NCBI RefSeq assembly: GCF_007558815.1
Contig: NZ_VLTJ01000003.1
Coordinates: forward strand, 27,011 to 91,010
Direction of reading: 5' to 3'
Length of the DNA stretch: 64,000 nucleotides
Origin: Verticiella sediminum
GTDB lineage: Bacteria; Pseudomonadota; Gammaproteobacteria; Burkholderiales; Burkholderiaceae_B
The notes under the pieces are model-generated. The model saw nothing but the letters and a program-made list of their open reading frames with translations. It ran no database searches and was not told where the DNA came from. Each line of letters starts with the position of its first letter. The first letter of the stretch is position 1. A program made the translations under genes and the position numbers. This document shows, piece after piece, positions 25,102 through 33,142 of the stretch.

Positions 25102-25902
25102 ATGCCAAGCAAGGTTGCGGCGAGCCCCGCCGGCAGCGAAAAAAACAGCGAATTCCTCGACACCCTGGCCAACGGCCTGAGGCTGATGGAAGCCTTCGAC
25201 GAACAGCGGCGCAGCATGACGATCCAGTCCGCCGCCGAGCTGCTGCGGATCACCCGCCCGGCTTCGCGCCGGATCCTGTTGACGCTGGCCGAGCTGGGCT
25301 ACCTGCACCAGGACGAACGCCAGTTCGCGCTGGCGCCCAAGGCCATCGAACTGGGCTATCGCTATTTCCGCTCGCTCGGTCTGGCCGCAGCGGTTCGGCC
25401 CCACCTGCAGACGCTGTCGCGCGAGCTGGGCGCGGGCGCCGCTATCGGCATGCTGGCGGGCACCGACGTGCTGTTCGTCGAACGCGTGGAGGCCGATCGG
25501 CCGATCAAGCTGGACCTGCGCGCGGGCGATCGCCTGCCTGCCTACGCACACTCGCTGGGCAGGGCGCTCCTGGCCCTGCTGCCCGAGGAGCGCCTGGCGG
25601 CCCACCTGCCCACCGGCACCTTCAGCAAGCTGTCGCCGCACACCGTGACCGAGCGCAAGAAGCTGCTGAAGGAACTCGAACGTGTCCGCGAACGCGGCTG
25701 GAGCTTCGTCAACTCCGAACTGGTCGCCGGCCTTTTCGGCGTCGCCATTGCCCTGCCCAGCGCAGCGGGCCCGGCGGTCCTCGGTTTGAACGTGACGTCG
25801 ATCGGCGAACCCTGGAGCACGGCGCAGCTCGAGCAACGCATCGTGCCCCGACTGCGCGCCTGGGCCGAGCAAATGCGGCCGATCACCGACACCCTGGTCT
25901 GA
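25102..25902 (+). CDS. IclR-family transcriptional regulator
   Basis: A 266-residue IclR protein. The N-terminal winged helix spans roughly residues 20-80 (LANGLRLMEAFDEQRRSMTI, recognition helix ITRPASRRILLTL), and the C-terminal effector domain runs from about 95 to 255 (IGMLAGTDVLFVERVEAD, then AYAHSLGRALLALLPEERL). It most resembles the PcaR/PobR branch that controls aromatic-acid degradation. It diverges from the TauD-hydrolase-Bug operon and likely controls it. GGAGAAAG precedes the ATG at a good distance. Confidence 0.92.
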   Translation: MPSKVAASPAGSEKNSEFLDTLANGLRLMEAFDEQRRSMTIQSAAELLRITRPASRRILLTLAELGYLHQDERQFALAPKAIELGYRYFRSLGLAAAVRPHLQTLSRELGAGAAIGMLAGTDVLFVERVEADRPIKLDLRAGDRLPAYAHSLGRALLALLPEERLAAHLPTGTFSKLSPHTVTERKKLLKELERVRERGWSFVNSELVAGLFGVAIALPSAAGPAVLGLNVTSIGEPWSTAQLEQRIVPRLRAWAEQMRPITDTLV

Positions 25903-25973
25903 ACGCGGGCATTCATGAGACGAGCCGGCGCAATGATGAAAGTCTTTCGATTCTCACGTTCGGGCCTGCTGCC

Positions 25974-25979
25974 TACAAT
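25974..25979 (+). promoter_or_regulatory. Candidate -10 of the sulfurtransferase promoter
   Basis: TACAAT matches the -10 consensus at five of six bases, 84 bases before the sulfurtransferase start. No good -35 is present at the expected distance, so an activator or weak promoter is implied. Confidence 0.4.
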
Positions 25980-26063
25980 GCGCGATGCCCGAGCGGCCGC
26001 CGGCGCCTTCCCGCGCAGCGGCTCGCGCCGCGCCGATGTCCCACAACACCAGGAGAAACGGAC

Positions 26064-26915
26064 ATGCAGCCTGACCCCGCGCCCCTCGTCAGCCCGCAGG
26101 AGCTGCAACATCTCGACGTTCGCGTGGTCGACTGCTCGCACGATTTGACCGATCCGCAGGCCGGCACGGCCGAGTTCCTGCGCGGGCACGTCCCGGGCGC
26201 TGTGCATGCGCACCTGGACCAGGACCTTTCCGGCACGCCCACCGGCCGCAACGGCCGGCATCCGCTGCCCTCGCCGCAGGCGTTCGCGGCGTGGCTGGGG
26301 CGCCAGGGCATCGGTCCCGATACGCAAGTCGTGGCCTACGACCGCGCCGGCGGCATGTACGCCGCCCGGCTATGGTGGCTGCTGCGCTGGGTCGGCCATG
26401 AACGCGCCCGCGTGCTCGACGGCGGCTGGCAAGCCTGGCTGCAAGCCGGCCTGCCGGTGCAGACCGAGGTGCAGGCCTGGCCAGCCGCCGCGCCGGCGGC
26501 GGCCCGGGCGGACGATGCGCGCTGCGTGGACGTGCAGCAGGTGCTGGCCAACCTTCAGACTCGTCAAGCGCTGGTGGTCGACGCACGGGGCGCAGGCCGC
26601 TTTGCCGGCATCGGCGAGACCATCGACCCGCGCGCGGGCCACATCCCGGGTGCAAAGAACCGGCCCTATACCGACAACCTCGACGCCAGCGGACGCTTCA
26701 AGCCGGCCGACGAACTCACCCGGGAATGGCGCGCCGTGCTGGGCGACACCCCCTCGCACGCCGTGATCGCGCAATGCGGCTCGGGCGTTACCGCCTGCCA
26801 CAACCTGCTGGCGATGGAGATCGCCGGGCTGCCGGGCGCGCGGCTGTACCCGGGTTCCTGGAGCGAATGGTGCAGCGACCCGCAGCGCCCCATCCGCACC
26901 GGCCCGCAACCGTAG
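26064..26915 (+). CDS. sseA: 3-mercaptopyruvate sulfurtransferase (tandem rhodanese)
   Basis: A 283-residue protein with two rhodanese domains (about 1-140 and 155-283). The first is inactive-like, and the second carries catalytic Cys238 in CGSGVTA, the six-residue loop typical of 3-mercaptopyruvate sulfurtransferase; thiosulfate-type rhodaneses have a CRxG loop instead. It transfers sulfur from mercaptopyruvate to cyanide or thiol acceptors in the cytoplasm. The start at 26064 follows AGGAG. The gene stands alone between an IclR gene and a convergent LysR gene. Confidence 0.9.
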   Translation: MQPDPAPLVSPQELQHLDVRVVDCSHDLTDPQAGTAEFLRGHVPGAVHAHLDQDLSGTPTGRNGRHPLPSPQAFAAWLGRQGIGPDTQVVAYDRAGGMYAARLWWLLRWVGHERARVLDGGWQAWLQAGLPVQTEVQAWPAAAPAAARADDARCVDVQQVLANLQTRQALVVDARGAGRFAGIGETIDPRAGHIPGAKNRPYTDNLDASGRFKPADELTREWRAVLGDTPSHAVIAQCGSGVTACHNLLAMEIAGLPGARLYPGSWSEWCSDPQRPIRTGPQP

Positions 26916-26951
26916 GCGCGGGGCGGCGCAGCGGCTCGGAGCCGCCAACGC

Positions 26952-27845
26952 CTAGGCCGCGTCCGCCTGTCCGAACCAGTGCAGGGTGAACTCGGCCAGG
27001 TTCTGCGCCGCCGGCGATATCGAGCGGCTGGCCGGCTGGTACAGCATCACCCTGCGCTTGACCCGGGGCGTCACCAGGGGCACGAGCTTGACGTCGTACA
27101 TGGCGAGAAAGGGCCGCACATAGGCTGTCGAGAGCACGACTCCCTTGCCGGCGGCTGCCAGGGCGATCGATGTCGTGAAATGTCCCACGGCCAGGCACGG
27201 CTCGATGCGGATCGCATAGTCGATGTCGATCATCGTGCGCAGCGCAGCGCCCGGGCCGCTCATGATGAAGGGTTCGTCCTTCAGCTCCGACCAGCGCACC
27301 TGCCTGCGCGAGGCCAGCGGATGGCTGCTGGCGCACACCAGCATCAGGTCGTCCTCGAACGCACATTGGCTTTCGACCTCCTGGAGCAGGGGACGATCCG
27401 GCCCCAGCGCCAGGTCCACCTCGCCGCGCGCCACCAGTTCGACCAGCACGTCCGCCGAGGTATCGACCGGGATCAACTGCGTATCGGGCTGGTGTTCCCC
27501 CCAGGCCTGGAGCAGGTCCAGGAACTTGGTCGCCGCCAGCAGCGGCGTCATGCCGATTTTCACCGTTCCCGCCCGGCCTGCGCGCAGATCATTGGCACAT
27601 AGCTCGGCATTGCCCAACTCGGTGAGAACCCGCTCGGCATGCGGCAGGAACATCTCGCCGGCCTTGGACAGACGCACGATGCGCGTGGTGCGCTCGAACA
27701 GGCGTACGCCGACCGAACTCTCGAGATCCCGGACCAGGTGGCTGAGCGCGCCCTGCGTCAGCGACATGGAGTCCGCCGCCCCCACGAAACTGCCGATGCG
27801 CGCAACACGGGAAAAGGCTTGCAACTGGCGGAATGTGACATTCAT
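26952..27845 (-). CDS. LysR-family transcriptional regulator
   Basis: A 297-residue LysR regulator. Residues 1-60 contain the winged helix-turn-helix (FRQLQAFSRVARIGSFVGAA, then LTQGALSHLVRDLE), and the remainder is the two-lobe sensor domain (VKIGMTPLLAATKFLDLL, then EVDLALGPDRP). It faces a Bug gene across 277 bases, with the synthetase, hydratase and second Bug gene following. Control of that four-gene cluster is the natural reading. The inducer is unknown. Confidence 0.92.
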   Translation of the reverse strand: MNVTFRQLQAFSRVARIGSFVGAADSMSLTQGALSHLVRDLESSVGVRLFERTTRIVRLSKAGEMFLPHAERVLTELGNAELCANDLRAGRAGTVKIGMTPLLAATKFLDLLQAWGEHQPDTQLIPVDTSADVLVELVARGEVDLALGPDRPLLQEVESQCAFEDDLMLVCASSHPLASRRQVRWSELKDEPFIMSGPGAALRTMIDIDYAIRIEPCLAVGHFTTSIALAAAGKGVVLSTAYVRPFLAMYDVKLVPLVTPRVKRRVMLYQPASRSISPAAQNLAEFTLHWFGQADAA

Positions 27846-27879
27846 GAGAAAAACCGGCGATCCATTGAAAGATATTCGA

Positions 27880-27908
27880 TTATCGTCATCATAGGGTCTC
27901 TCTACAAT
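27880..27908 (+). promoter_or_regulatory. Candidate promoter of the Bug-synthetase operon
   Basis: TTATCG (27880-27885) and TACAAT (27903-27908) are 17 bases apart, in the AT-rich patch beside the LysR start. The -35 is poor, as expected for a promoter that needs a LysR activator. The transcript would have a leader of roughly 210 bases in which I see no gene. Confidence 0.45.
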
Positions 27909-28122
27909 GGCTAGGCTCCGAGCATTCCCGGAAATGTTGGCTCATGCCATCGTCCGGGAATGCGGGTGCGGGCTTGGCGCCGGGCTGCGGCGCGCGCAGG
28001 CGAACCCGTGCCCGGCGAACCCGCCCCGCGCTTGCCGCTGCGCGGTGGCACCGTCCCATGGGAGGGCTCTTCGTCTCGCAGCAGGCAGTCAGCGGCCAAG
28101 AAAAAAAGAGGAGACGACACTC

Positions 28123-29103
28123 ATGGCCTCAGCGCAACGCCGCAGGCTGATCCTGTCCCTGGCCGCCATCGCGGCCGGGCTGCACACAGGGCTGCACGCA
28201 AGCACCTCCGGCAACTGGCCGGCCCACACCATCCGGCTGGTCGTACCCTTCCCGCCCGGCGGCTCATCGGACATCCTGGGCCGTCTGGTGGCAGCCCAGC
28301 TCAAGTCGGAGCTGGGCGCCGACGTCTTCGTCGAGAACCGCCCGGGCGCCACCACGCAGATCGGCACCGAGGCGATCGCCAACGCGCCGGCCGACGGCTA
28401 CAACCTCCTGCTCGCCTCGGCCTCGGTCTTCACCGTGCTGCCGCAGATCCGCAAGCTGAACTTCACCATCGACGACTTCGACGTCATCGGCGGCGTGGCC
28501 AGCTACATCGCCGTCATGGCGGTGCGCAAGGACCTGCCCATCGAAAACCTGCGCGACTTCATCGCCTACGCCAGGCAGCGCCCGGGCGAGCTCACCTTCG
28601 GCTCGGCGGGCGACGCGTCCGCCGGCCACGTGTACGGCGCCACCCTGGCGCGCGACACCGGCATCGAGCTGCGCCACGTGCCGTATCGCGGCTCGGTGGC
28701 GGCGGTCAACGCCCTGGTCGCGGGCGAAATCGATTTCATCATCGACGGCGCCGTGATCAACATGGTGCAGGCCGACCGGGTGCGGCCGCTGGCCACGTTC
28801 TACGAGAAGCGCCATCCCGACCTGCCCGCGGTGCCCACTCTGAAGGAAGCCGGCGTCGATCTCACCACTTCGCGCGGCGCGGGCTGGAGCCTGCTCGCGC
28901 CCAAGGGCACGCCGCCCGAGATCGTGGCGCGCCTGTCCACGGCGCTGCAGCGCGTCCTGGAGCAGGAATCCGTGCAACAGGCGCTGGTGCGGGCCAACTC
29001 GATCGCCTCCTGGCAGGCGCCCGAGGATTTCCGGCGCAACCTGCTCGCCGACCAGAAAATGTACGCAGAACTCCTGCCAACCCTTGGCATCAGCCAAAGC
29101 TGA
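28123..29103 (+). CDS. Bug/TctC-family periplasmic binding protein
   Basis: A 326-residue Bug protein with a signal peptide over residues 1-26 (arginine-rich start, hydrophobic core, HAST end), then IRLVVPFPPGGSSDILGR, VENRPGATTQIG, DGYNLLLAS and RHVPYRGSVAA. The ATG at 28123 follows a GAGGAG site. It is the first gene after the LysR promoter and lies 14 bases before the acyl-CoA synthetase gene. The mature protein presumably captures the carboxylic acid activated by that synthetase. Confidence 0.92.
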   Translation: MASAQRRRLILSLAAIAAGLHTGLHASTSGNWPAHTIRLVVPFPPGGSSDILGRLVAAQLKSELGADVFVENRPGATTQIGTEAIANAPADGYNLLLASASVFTVLPQIRKLNFTIDDFDVIGGVASYIAVMAVRKDLPIENLRDFIAYARQRPGELTFGSAGDASAGHVYGATLARDTGIELRHVPYRGSVAAVNALVAGEIDFIIDGAVINMVQADRVRPLATFYEKRHPDLPAVPTLKEAGVDLTTSRGAGWSLLAPKGTPPEIVARLSTALQRVLEQESVQQALVRANSIASWQAPEDFRRNLLADQKMYAELLPTLGISQS

Positions 29104-29117
29104 GACAGAGACCCTCA

Positions 29118-31247
29118 ATGGATAGCTCATCGAGCGTTGCCGCAGGCACGCCCGCCCCCCTGCTCACCGTGCGCGAGATCCTGCATCCGCGCAGCGTCGC
29201 CATCGTCGGCGCCTCCGCCGACGAACAGAAGTGGGGCGGCCGCCTGCTGCGCTACATGCTGCGCCACCGCATGGACGGCCCGCTGTACCCCATCAATGCC
29301 CGCGCCACGGAACTGCTCGGGCTGCCCGCCTACGCCAGCCTGCGCGACTGCCCGGGCCCGGTCGACCTGGCCATCCTGCTGGTGCCGCGCCATCACGTCG
29401 AGCAGGCGATCGACGACTGCGTGGCCAAGGGGGTGGGCTGCGCGCTGTGCATCACCGCCGGCTTCGCCGAGACCGGGCAGCAGGGCCGCGAGGACGAGGC
29501 CCGCCTGGTGGCCCTCGCGCGCGCGGGCGGCGTGCGCCTGATCGGCCCGAACTGCATGGGCCTCATGAACGCGCACCACAACCTGTGCGCCACCACCGGC
29601 GTGGTCTCGGGCATGGTGGAACGCCTGCCGGCCGGCGGCATCGGCCTGGCCAGCCAGAGCGGCGCCCTGATGGGCGCCATGATCTCGCGCGGCGTGGACG
29701 TGGGCGCGGGCTTCTCGTCCACGATTTCCGTGGGCAACCAGGCCGATCTCGACCTGAACGACTTCTTCGAGTACCTCGTCGACGATCCGCGCACCGACGT
29801 CGTCTGCCTGTACATGGAAGCCGTCAAGGACGCCGCGCGCTTCACTGCCCTGCTGGCGCGCGCCGAAGCCGCCGGCAAGCCGGTCTGCATCGCCAAGGCC
29901 GGACGCAGCGAGGCCGGCGCGCGCGCGGCGGCCTCGCACACGGCCAGCCTGGCGGGCGCCTGGCCCGCTTTCGAAGCGGTGTGCCGACAGTACGGGGCGT
30001 ACCTCTTCGAATCCATCTACGACCTGCTGCAGGGCGCCCAGTTGCTGCAGCGCGGCAAGCGTGCGGCCGCCAACGGCGTGGCGCTGTTCTCCGGCTCGGG
30101 CGGCGGCGGCGCGCTGCTGGCCGACGCCCTCAAGGACCACGGCCTGGAACTGGCCCGGTTGAGCCCGGAAACCGAAGCCGCCGTCGCCAACGTGCTGCCG
30201 GCCACCCACCGGCAGCTACCCTTCGACTTCGGCATGCTCAATCACACGGCGCCCGCCGATCCGGCCGTCGCCGGCGGCGCCGTCGGCATCGCGCTGGACC
30301 GCGCCATGGCCGATCCGGCGGTCGGCGTGGGCATCCTGATGCTCACCACCCAACCGGCGCAGGAGCGCGTGGTCGAGGCGGCGATCTCGGCCGCCGACCG
30401 CACCGACAAGCCGTTGCTGTTCGTGCAGGGCGCCGGCAACTACGGCGACGTCGCCCGGCGGATGCTGCGCGCAGCGGGCCACGGCTACTTCGACAGCCCG
30501 CACGATGCGCTCAAGGTGGCCGCTGCGCTGAGCCAGCGCGAAGCCAGTCCGCCCGTGGTGGCGGCGCCCGCGCCGGCGTTGCCCGCGGACCTGCCCTCGG
30601 GCTACCTGACCGAGCCCGCGGCGCGCCGGGTGCTGGAAGCCGCCGGCATCCCGACCACGCGCTGGCGCTTTGCCGCCGACGCGGCCCAGGCCGAGCGCGC
30701 TGCCCGCGAGATCGGCGGCTCTGTCGCCGTCAAGGCCGTGAGTCCCCAGGTCATCCACAAGAGCGACATGGGCGGCGTGCGCCTGAACGTGCAGGGCGAC
30801 GAGGCCGTGCGCCAGGCCTGCGCCGACATCGCAGCGTCGTGCCGTGCCGCGGGCGTGGACGCCTTGGACGGCTACCTGGTCACCGAAATGTGGGCTGCGG
30901 ATGCCGAACTGATCCTGGGCATCCAGCGCGACCCGGATTTCGGCCCCATGGTGATGGTGGGCGCGGGCGGGGTGCTGGTCGAACTCATGAAGGACGTGCA
31001 GCTCGCGCCCGCGCCGCTGTCGCATACCACCGCACGCGCCATGCTCGGACGGCTGCGCAGCCTGCCGCTGCTGACCGGCTTTCGCGGCCGCCCGCCTGCC
31101 GACCTGGACCGGATCGCCGACGCCATCGTGCGCCTGGGCGCGCTGGCCGCCGGCGCCGACGGCCGTGTGCTCGAACTCGACATCAACCCGCTCTTCGTGG
31201 CGGGCGAGCACATCGTGGCCGCCGATGCCCGCGTGGTGCTGAGCTGA
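29118..31247 (+). CDS. NDP-forming acyl-CoA synthetase (ACD/Acs-fusion type)
   Basis: A 709-residue protein with the fused architecture of ADP-forming acetate-CoA ligases: a CoA-binding domain (residues 15-115, SVAIVGASADEQKWGG), two succinyl-CoA-ligase-like domains (about 150-460, with the phospho-relay histidine at about His274 in SHTASLAG), and a C-terminal ATP-grasp domain (about 490-705, AVKAVSPQVIHKSDMGGVRL). It joins a carboxylic acid to CoA using a nucleoside triphosphate, releasing NDP and phosphate. Some family members are regulatory acyltransferases, but the lack of a GNAT domain here argues for a ligase. It sits between a Bug protein and an enoyl-CoA hydratase, giving a capture-activate-degrade order. 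Confidence 0.9.
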   Translation: MDSSSSVAAGTPAPLLTVREILHPRSVAIVGASADEQKWGGRLLRYMLRHRMDGPLYPINARATELLGLPAYASLRDCPGPVDLAILLVPRHHVEQAIDDCVAKGVGCALCITAGFAETGQQGREDEARLVALARAGGVRLIGPNCMGLMNAHHNLCATTGVVSGMVERLPAGGIGLASQSGALMGAMISRGVDVGAGFSSTISVGNQADLDLNDFFEYLVDDPRTDVVCLYMEAVKDAARFTALLARAEAAGKPVCIAKAGRSEAGARAAASHTASLAGAWPAFEAVCRQYGAYLFESIYDLLQGAQLLQRGKRAAANGVALFSGSGGGGALLADALKDHGLELARLSPETEAAVANVLPATHRQLPFDFGMLNHTAPADPAVAGGAVGIALDRAMADPAVGVGILMLTTQPAQERVVEAAISAADRTDKPLLFVQGAGNYGDVARRMLRAAGHGYFDSPHDALKVAAALSQREASPPVVAAPAPALPADLPSGYLTEPAARRVLEAAGIPTTRWRFAADAAQAERAAREIGGSVAVKAVSPQVIHKSDMGGVRLNVQGDEAVRQACADIAASCRAAGVDALDGYLVTEMWAADAELILGIQRDPDFGPMVMVGAGGVLVELMKDVQLAPAPLSHTTARAMLGRLRSLPLLTGFRGRPPADLDRIADAIVRLGALAAGADGRVLELDINPLFVAGEHIVAADARVVLS

Positions 31248-31315
31248 ACCCGCCCGGCGCCGGGCGCCCGCTCTGCAGGACACCGGCGTCGGGCGGCGCT
31301 GATCCGTACCGACAA

Positions 31316-31345
31316 GCCCTGCCGGACGCAGGCTGCCGGCAGGGC
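31316..31345 (+). other. Perfect 10-bp stem hairpin before the hydratase gene
   Basis: GCCCTGCCGG and CCGGCAGGGC, separated by ten bases, form a stable stem-loop in the 137-base gap inside the cluster. No U-run follows. It could be an RNA-processing or stabilising element, or a weak terminator that lowers downstream expression. Confidence 0.5.
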
Positions 31346-31384
31346 ACCTGGCCGTGCCTTTTCAAAAAAAACCAAGGAGACTCG

Positions 31385-32122
31385 ATGTCCGCCATCCTCT
31401 ACGAATCAAGCGACGGGATCGCCCGCATCACCATCAACCGCCCCGATGTGCGCAACGCCGTCAACAACGAGGTCGTCACCCAGATGCACGAAGCCTGGCA
31501 GCGCTTCGCCGACGGGGACGACCGTGTCGCCGTGCTGGGCGCGGCGGGCGACGCCGCCTTCAGCGCCGGCGCCGACCTGAAGGACAAACCGCGCGACATC
31601 TGGCTGGCCATGCCCAACCTGTCGGTGCGCTGCGACAAGCCCATCATCTGCGCGGTGAACGGCGTCGCCGTGGGCGCGGCCGCCACCATGGTCATGCTGG
31701 CCGACATGGCGGTCACCGAGGAGCATGCGCAGTTCATCTACCCCGAGGCCAAGCTGGGCGCCTTCGCGGGCATCATGGCCGGCTTTCCGCCGCGCATGCA
31801 GTACAAGGCCGGGCTGGAATGGCTCATGACGGGCGACCCCATGAGCGCGCAGCGCGCCTACGAGATCGGGCTGGTCAACCGCGTCGTGCCCAAGGGGCAG
31901 GCCATGGCCGCGGCGCTGGAGCTGGCCGGCAAGATCGCCGCCAACGCCCCCCTGGTCGTGCAGGCGATGAAGGCCATCGCCCGCGACACCCTGCCCAGCT
32001 CGCCCACCGAGCGCTACTACCCGCAGCGCCGCCTGCTCGACGGCATCGCCAACAGCAACGACGTCAAGGAAGGCGTCGCTTCGTTCCTGGAAAAGCGCAA
32101 GCCCCGTTTCACCGGAACCTGA
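31385..32122 (+). CDS. Enoyl-CoA hydratase/isomerase family protein
   Basis: A 245-residue crotonase-fold protein. The oxyanion segments FSAGADLKD (residues 60-68) and NGVAVGAAATMVML are present. The first glutamate expected after the GxGA loop is replaced by an alanine-rich stretch, whereas the second occurs in YPEAKLG. That pattern fits an isomerase or lyase as well as a hydratase. It follows the synthetase by 137 bases and precedes a Bug gene by 19. AAGGAG stands before the ATG at 31385. Confidence 0.88.
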   Translation: MSAILYESSDGIARITINRPDVRNAVNNEVVTQMHEAWQRFADGDDRVAVLGAAGDAAFSAGADLKDKPRDIWLAMPNLSVRCDKPIICAVNGVAVGAAATMVMLADMAVTEEHAQFIYPEAKLGAFAGIMAGFPPRMQYKAGLEWLMTGDPMSAQRAYEIGLVNRVVPKGQAMAAALELAGKIAANAPLVVQAMKAIARDTLPSSPTERYYPQRRLLDGIANSNDVKEGVASFLEKRKPRFTGT

Positions 32123-32141
32123 ATCTCGCCAGGAGACTCGC

Positions 32142-33107
32142 ATGCCGATCAGCAGACGCCACTTCACGGCCGCGCTCGCGCTCACCCCCGCCCTGGGCCT
32201 GCCCGCCTGGGGCCAGCAGGGCAACTGGCCCAACAAACCACTGCGCGTGATCTGCCCATACCCGCCCGGCGGCTCGGCGGACATCATCACGCGCTTCGTT
32301 TCGGACCGCATCTCCAAGGAACTCGGCCAGCCGGTGATCGTCGAGAACCGGCCCGGCGCGGGCGCGACGCTGGGCACGGAGTTCGCCGTCCGCATGGAGC
32401 CGGACGGCTACAACTTCTTCATCACCCCCACGGCCACCGTCACGGTGGCGCCGTGGCTGCGCCCGGTGAAGTATGCGCCCGACAGCTTCGCCGCCATCGC
32501 CAAGCTCAGTTCTTCCTATGGGCTGATCTCGGCGCGCAAGGATGCGCCCTTCTCGGACTACCGCGAGTTCGTCGCCGCGGCCAAGGCCAACCCCGGCAAG
32601 TACACCTTCGCCTCCAACGGCGTGGGCTCGATCGTGCACCTGACGGCGGTGCGCCTGCACAGCATGGCCGGCATCGACGTGGTGCACGTCCCCTACAAGG
32701 GGGCCATCGAGTCCATGAACGACATGCTGGGCGGGCGCATCGATCTCATGTACGACCCCGTCACCCTGCCGCGGGTGCAGGAGGGTGCGTTGAAGGCGCT
32801 CGCCACCAGCGGCCTGCAGCGCAACCCCGCGCTGCCCGAGCTGCCCACCCTGCAGGAACAGGGCTTCGAACTCAATACCGCGAGCTGGTTCGGGCTGTTC
32901 GCCCCCAAGGGCACGCCGGCCGACATCGTCGAGCGCATGGCCCAGGCGGCCGAGCAGTCGCTGTCCGGGCCCGAGGTGCGCGCGCAACTGGAACTCTCGT
33001 CCATGTACCCCGACTTCGAAGGGCCCGCCGCCTTCGGCAAGCGCGTGCAAGCGGACGCCGCCACGATGCGCGACATCATCAAGAAGGAGAACATCAAGGT
33101 CGAGTAA
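32142..33107 (+). CDS. Bug/TctC-family periplasmic binding protein
   Basis: A 321-residue Bug protein. The leader (MPISRRHFTAALALTPALG) has a twin-arginine-like RRHF, and the usual LRVICPYPPGGSADIITR, VIVENRPGAGA and DGYNFFITP motifs follow. It is the second Bug gene in the same cluster, only 19 bases after the hydratase. Two binding proteins in one cluster may serve two related acids or a substrate and a signal. AGGAG precedes the ATG. Confidence 0.92.
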   Translation: MPISRRHFTAALALTPALGLPAWGQQGNWPNKPLRVICPYPPGGSADIITRFVSDRISKELGQPVIVENRPGAGATLGTEFAVRMEPDGYNFFITPTATVTVAPWLRPVKYAPDSFAAIAKLSSSYGLISARKDAPFSDYREFVAAAKANPGKYTFASNGVGSIVHLTAVRLHSMAGIDVVHVPYKGAIESMNDMLGGRIDLMYDPVTLPRVQEGALKALATSGLQRNPALPELPTLQEQGFELNTASWFGLFAPKGTPADIVERMAQAAEQSLSGPEVRAQLELSSMYPDFEGPAAFGKRVQADAATMRDIIKKENIKVE

Positions 33108-33142
33108 GCGCGGGCACGCGGCGGGCGCAAAGCCCCTGCCCC

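Noticed and set aside
27846..28122. A clean LysR operator in front of the Bug-synthetase operon
   Set aside because: The AT-rich patch has only weak and inconsistent symmetry, so no site is listed beyond the promoter candidate.
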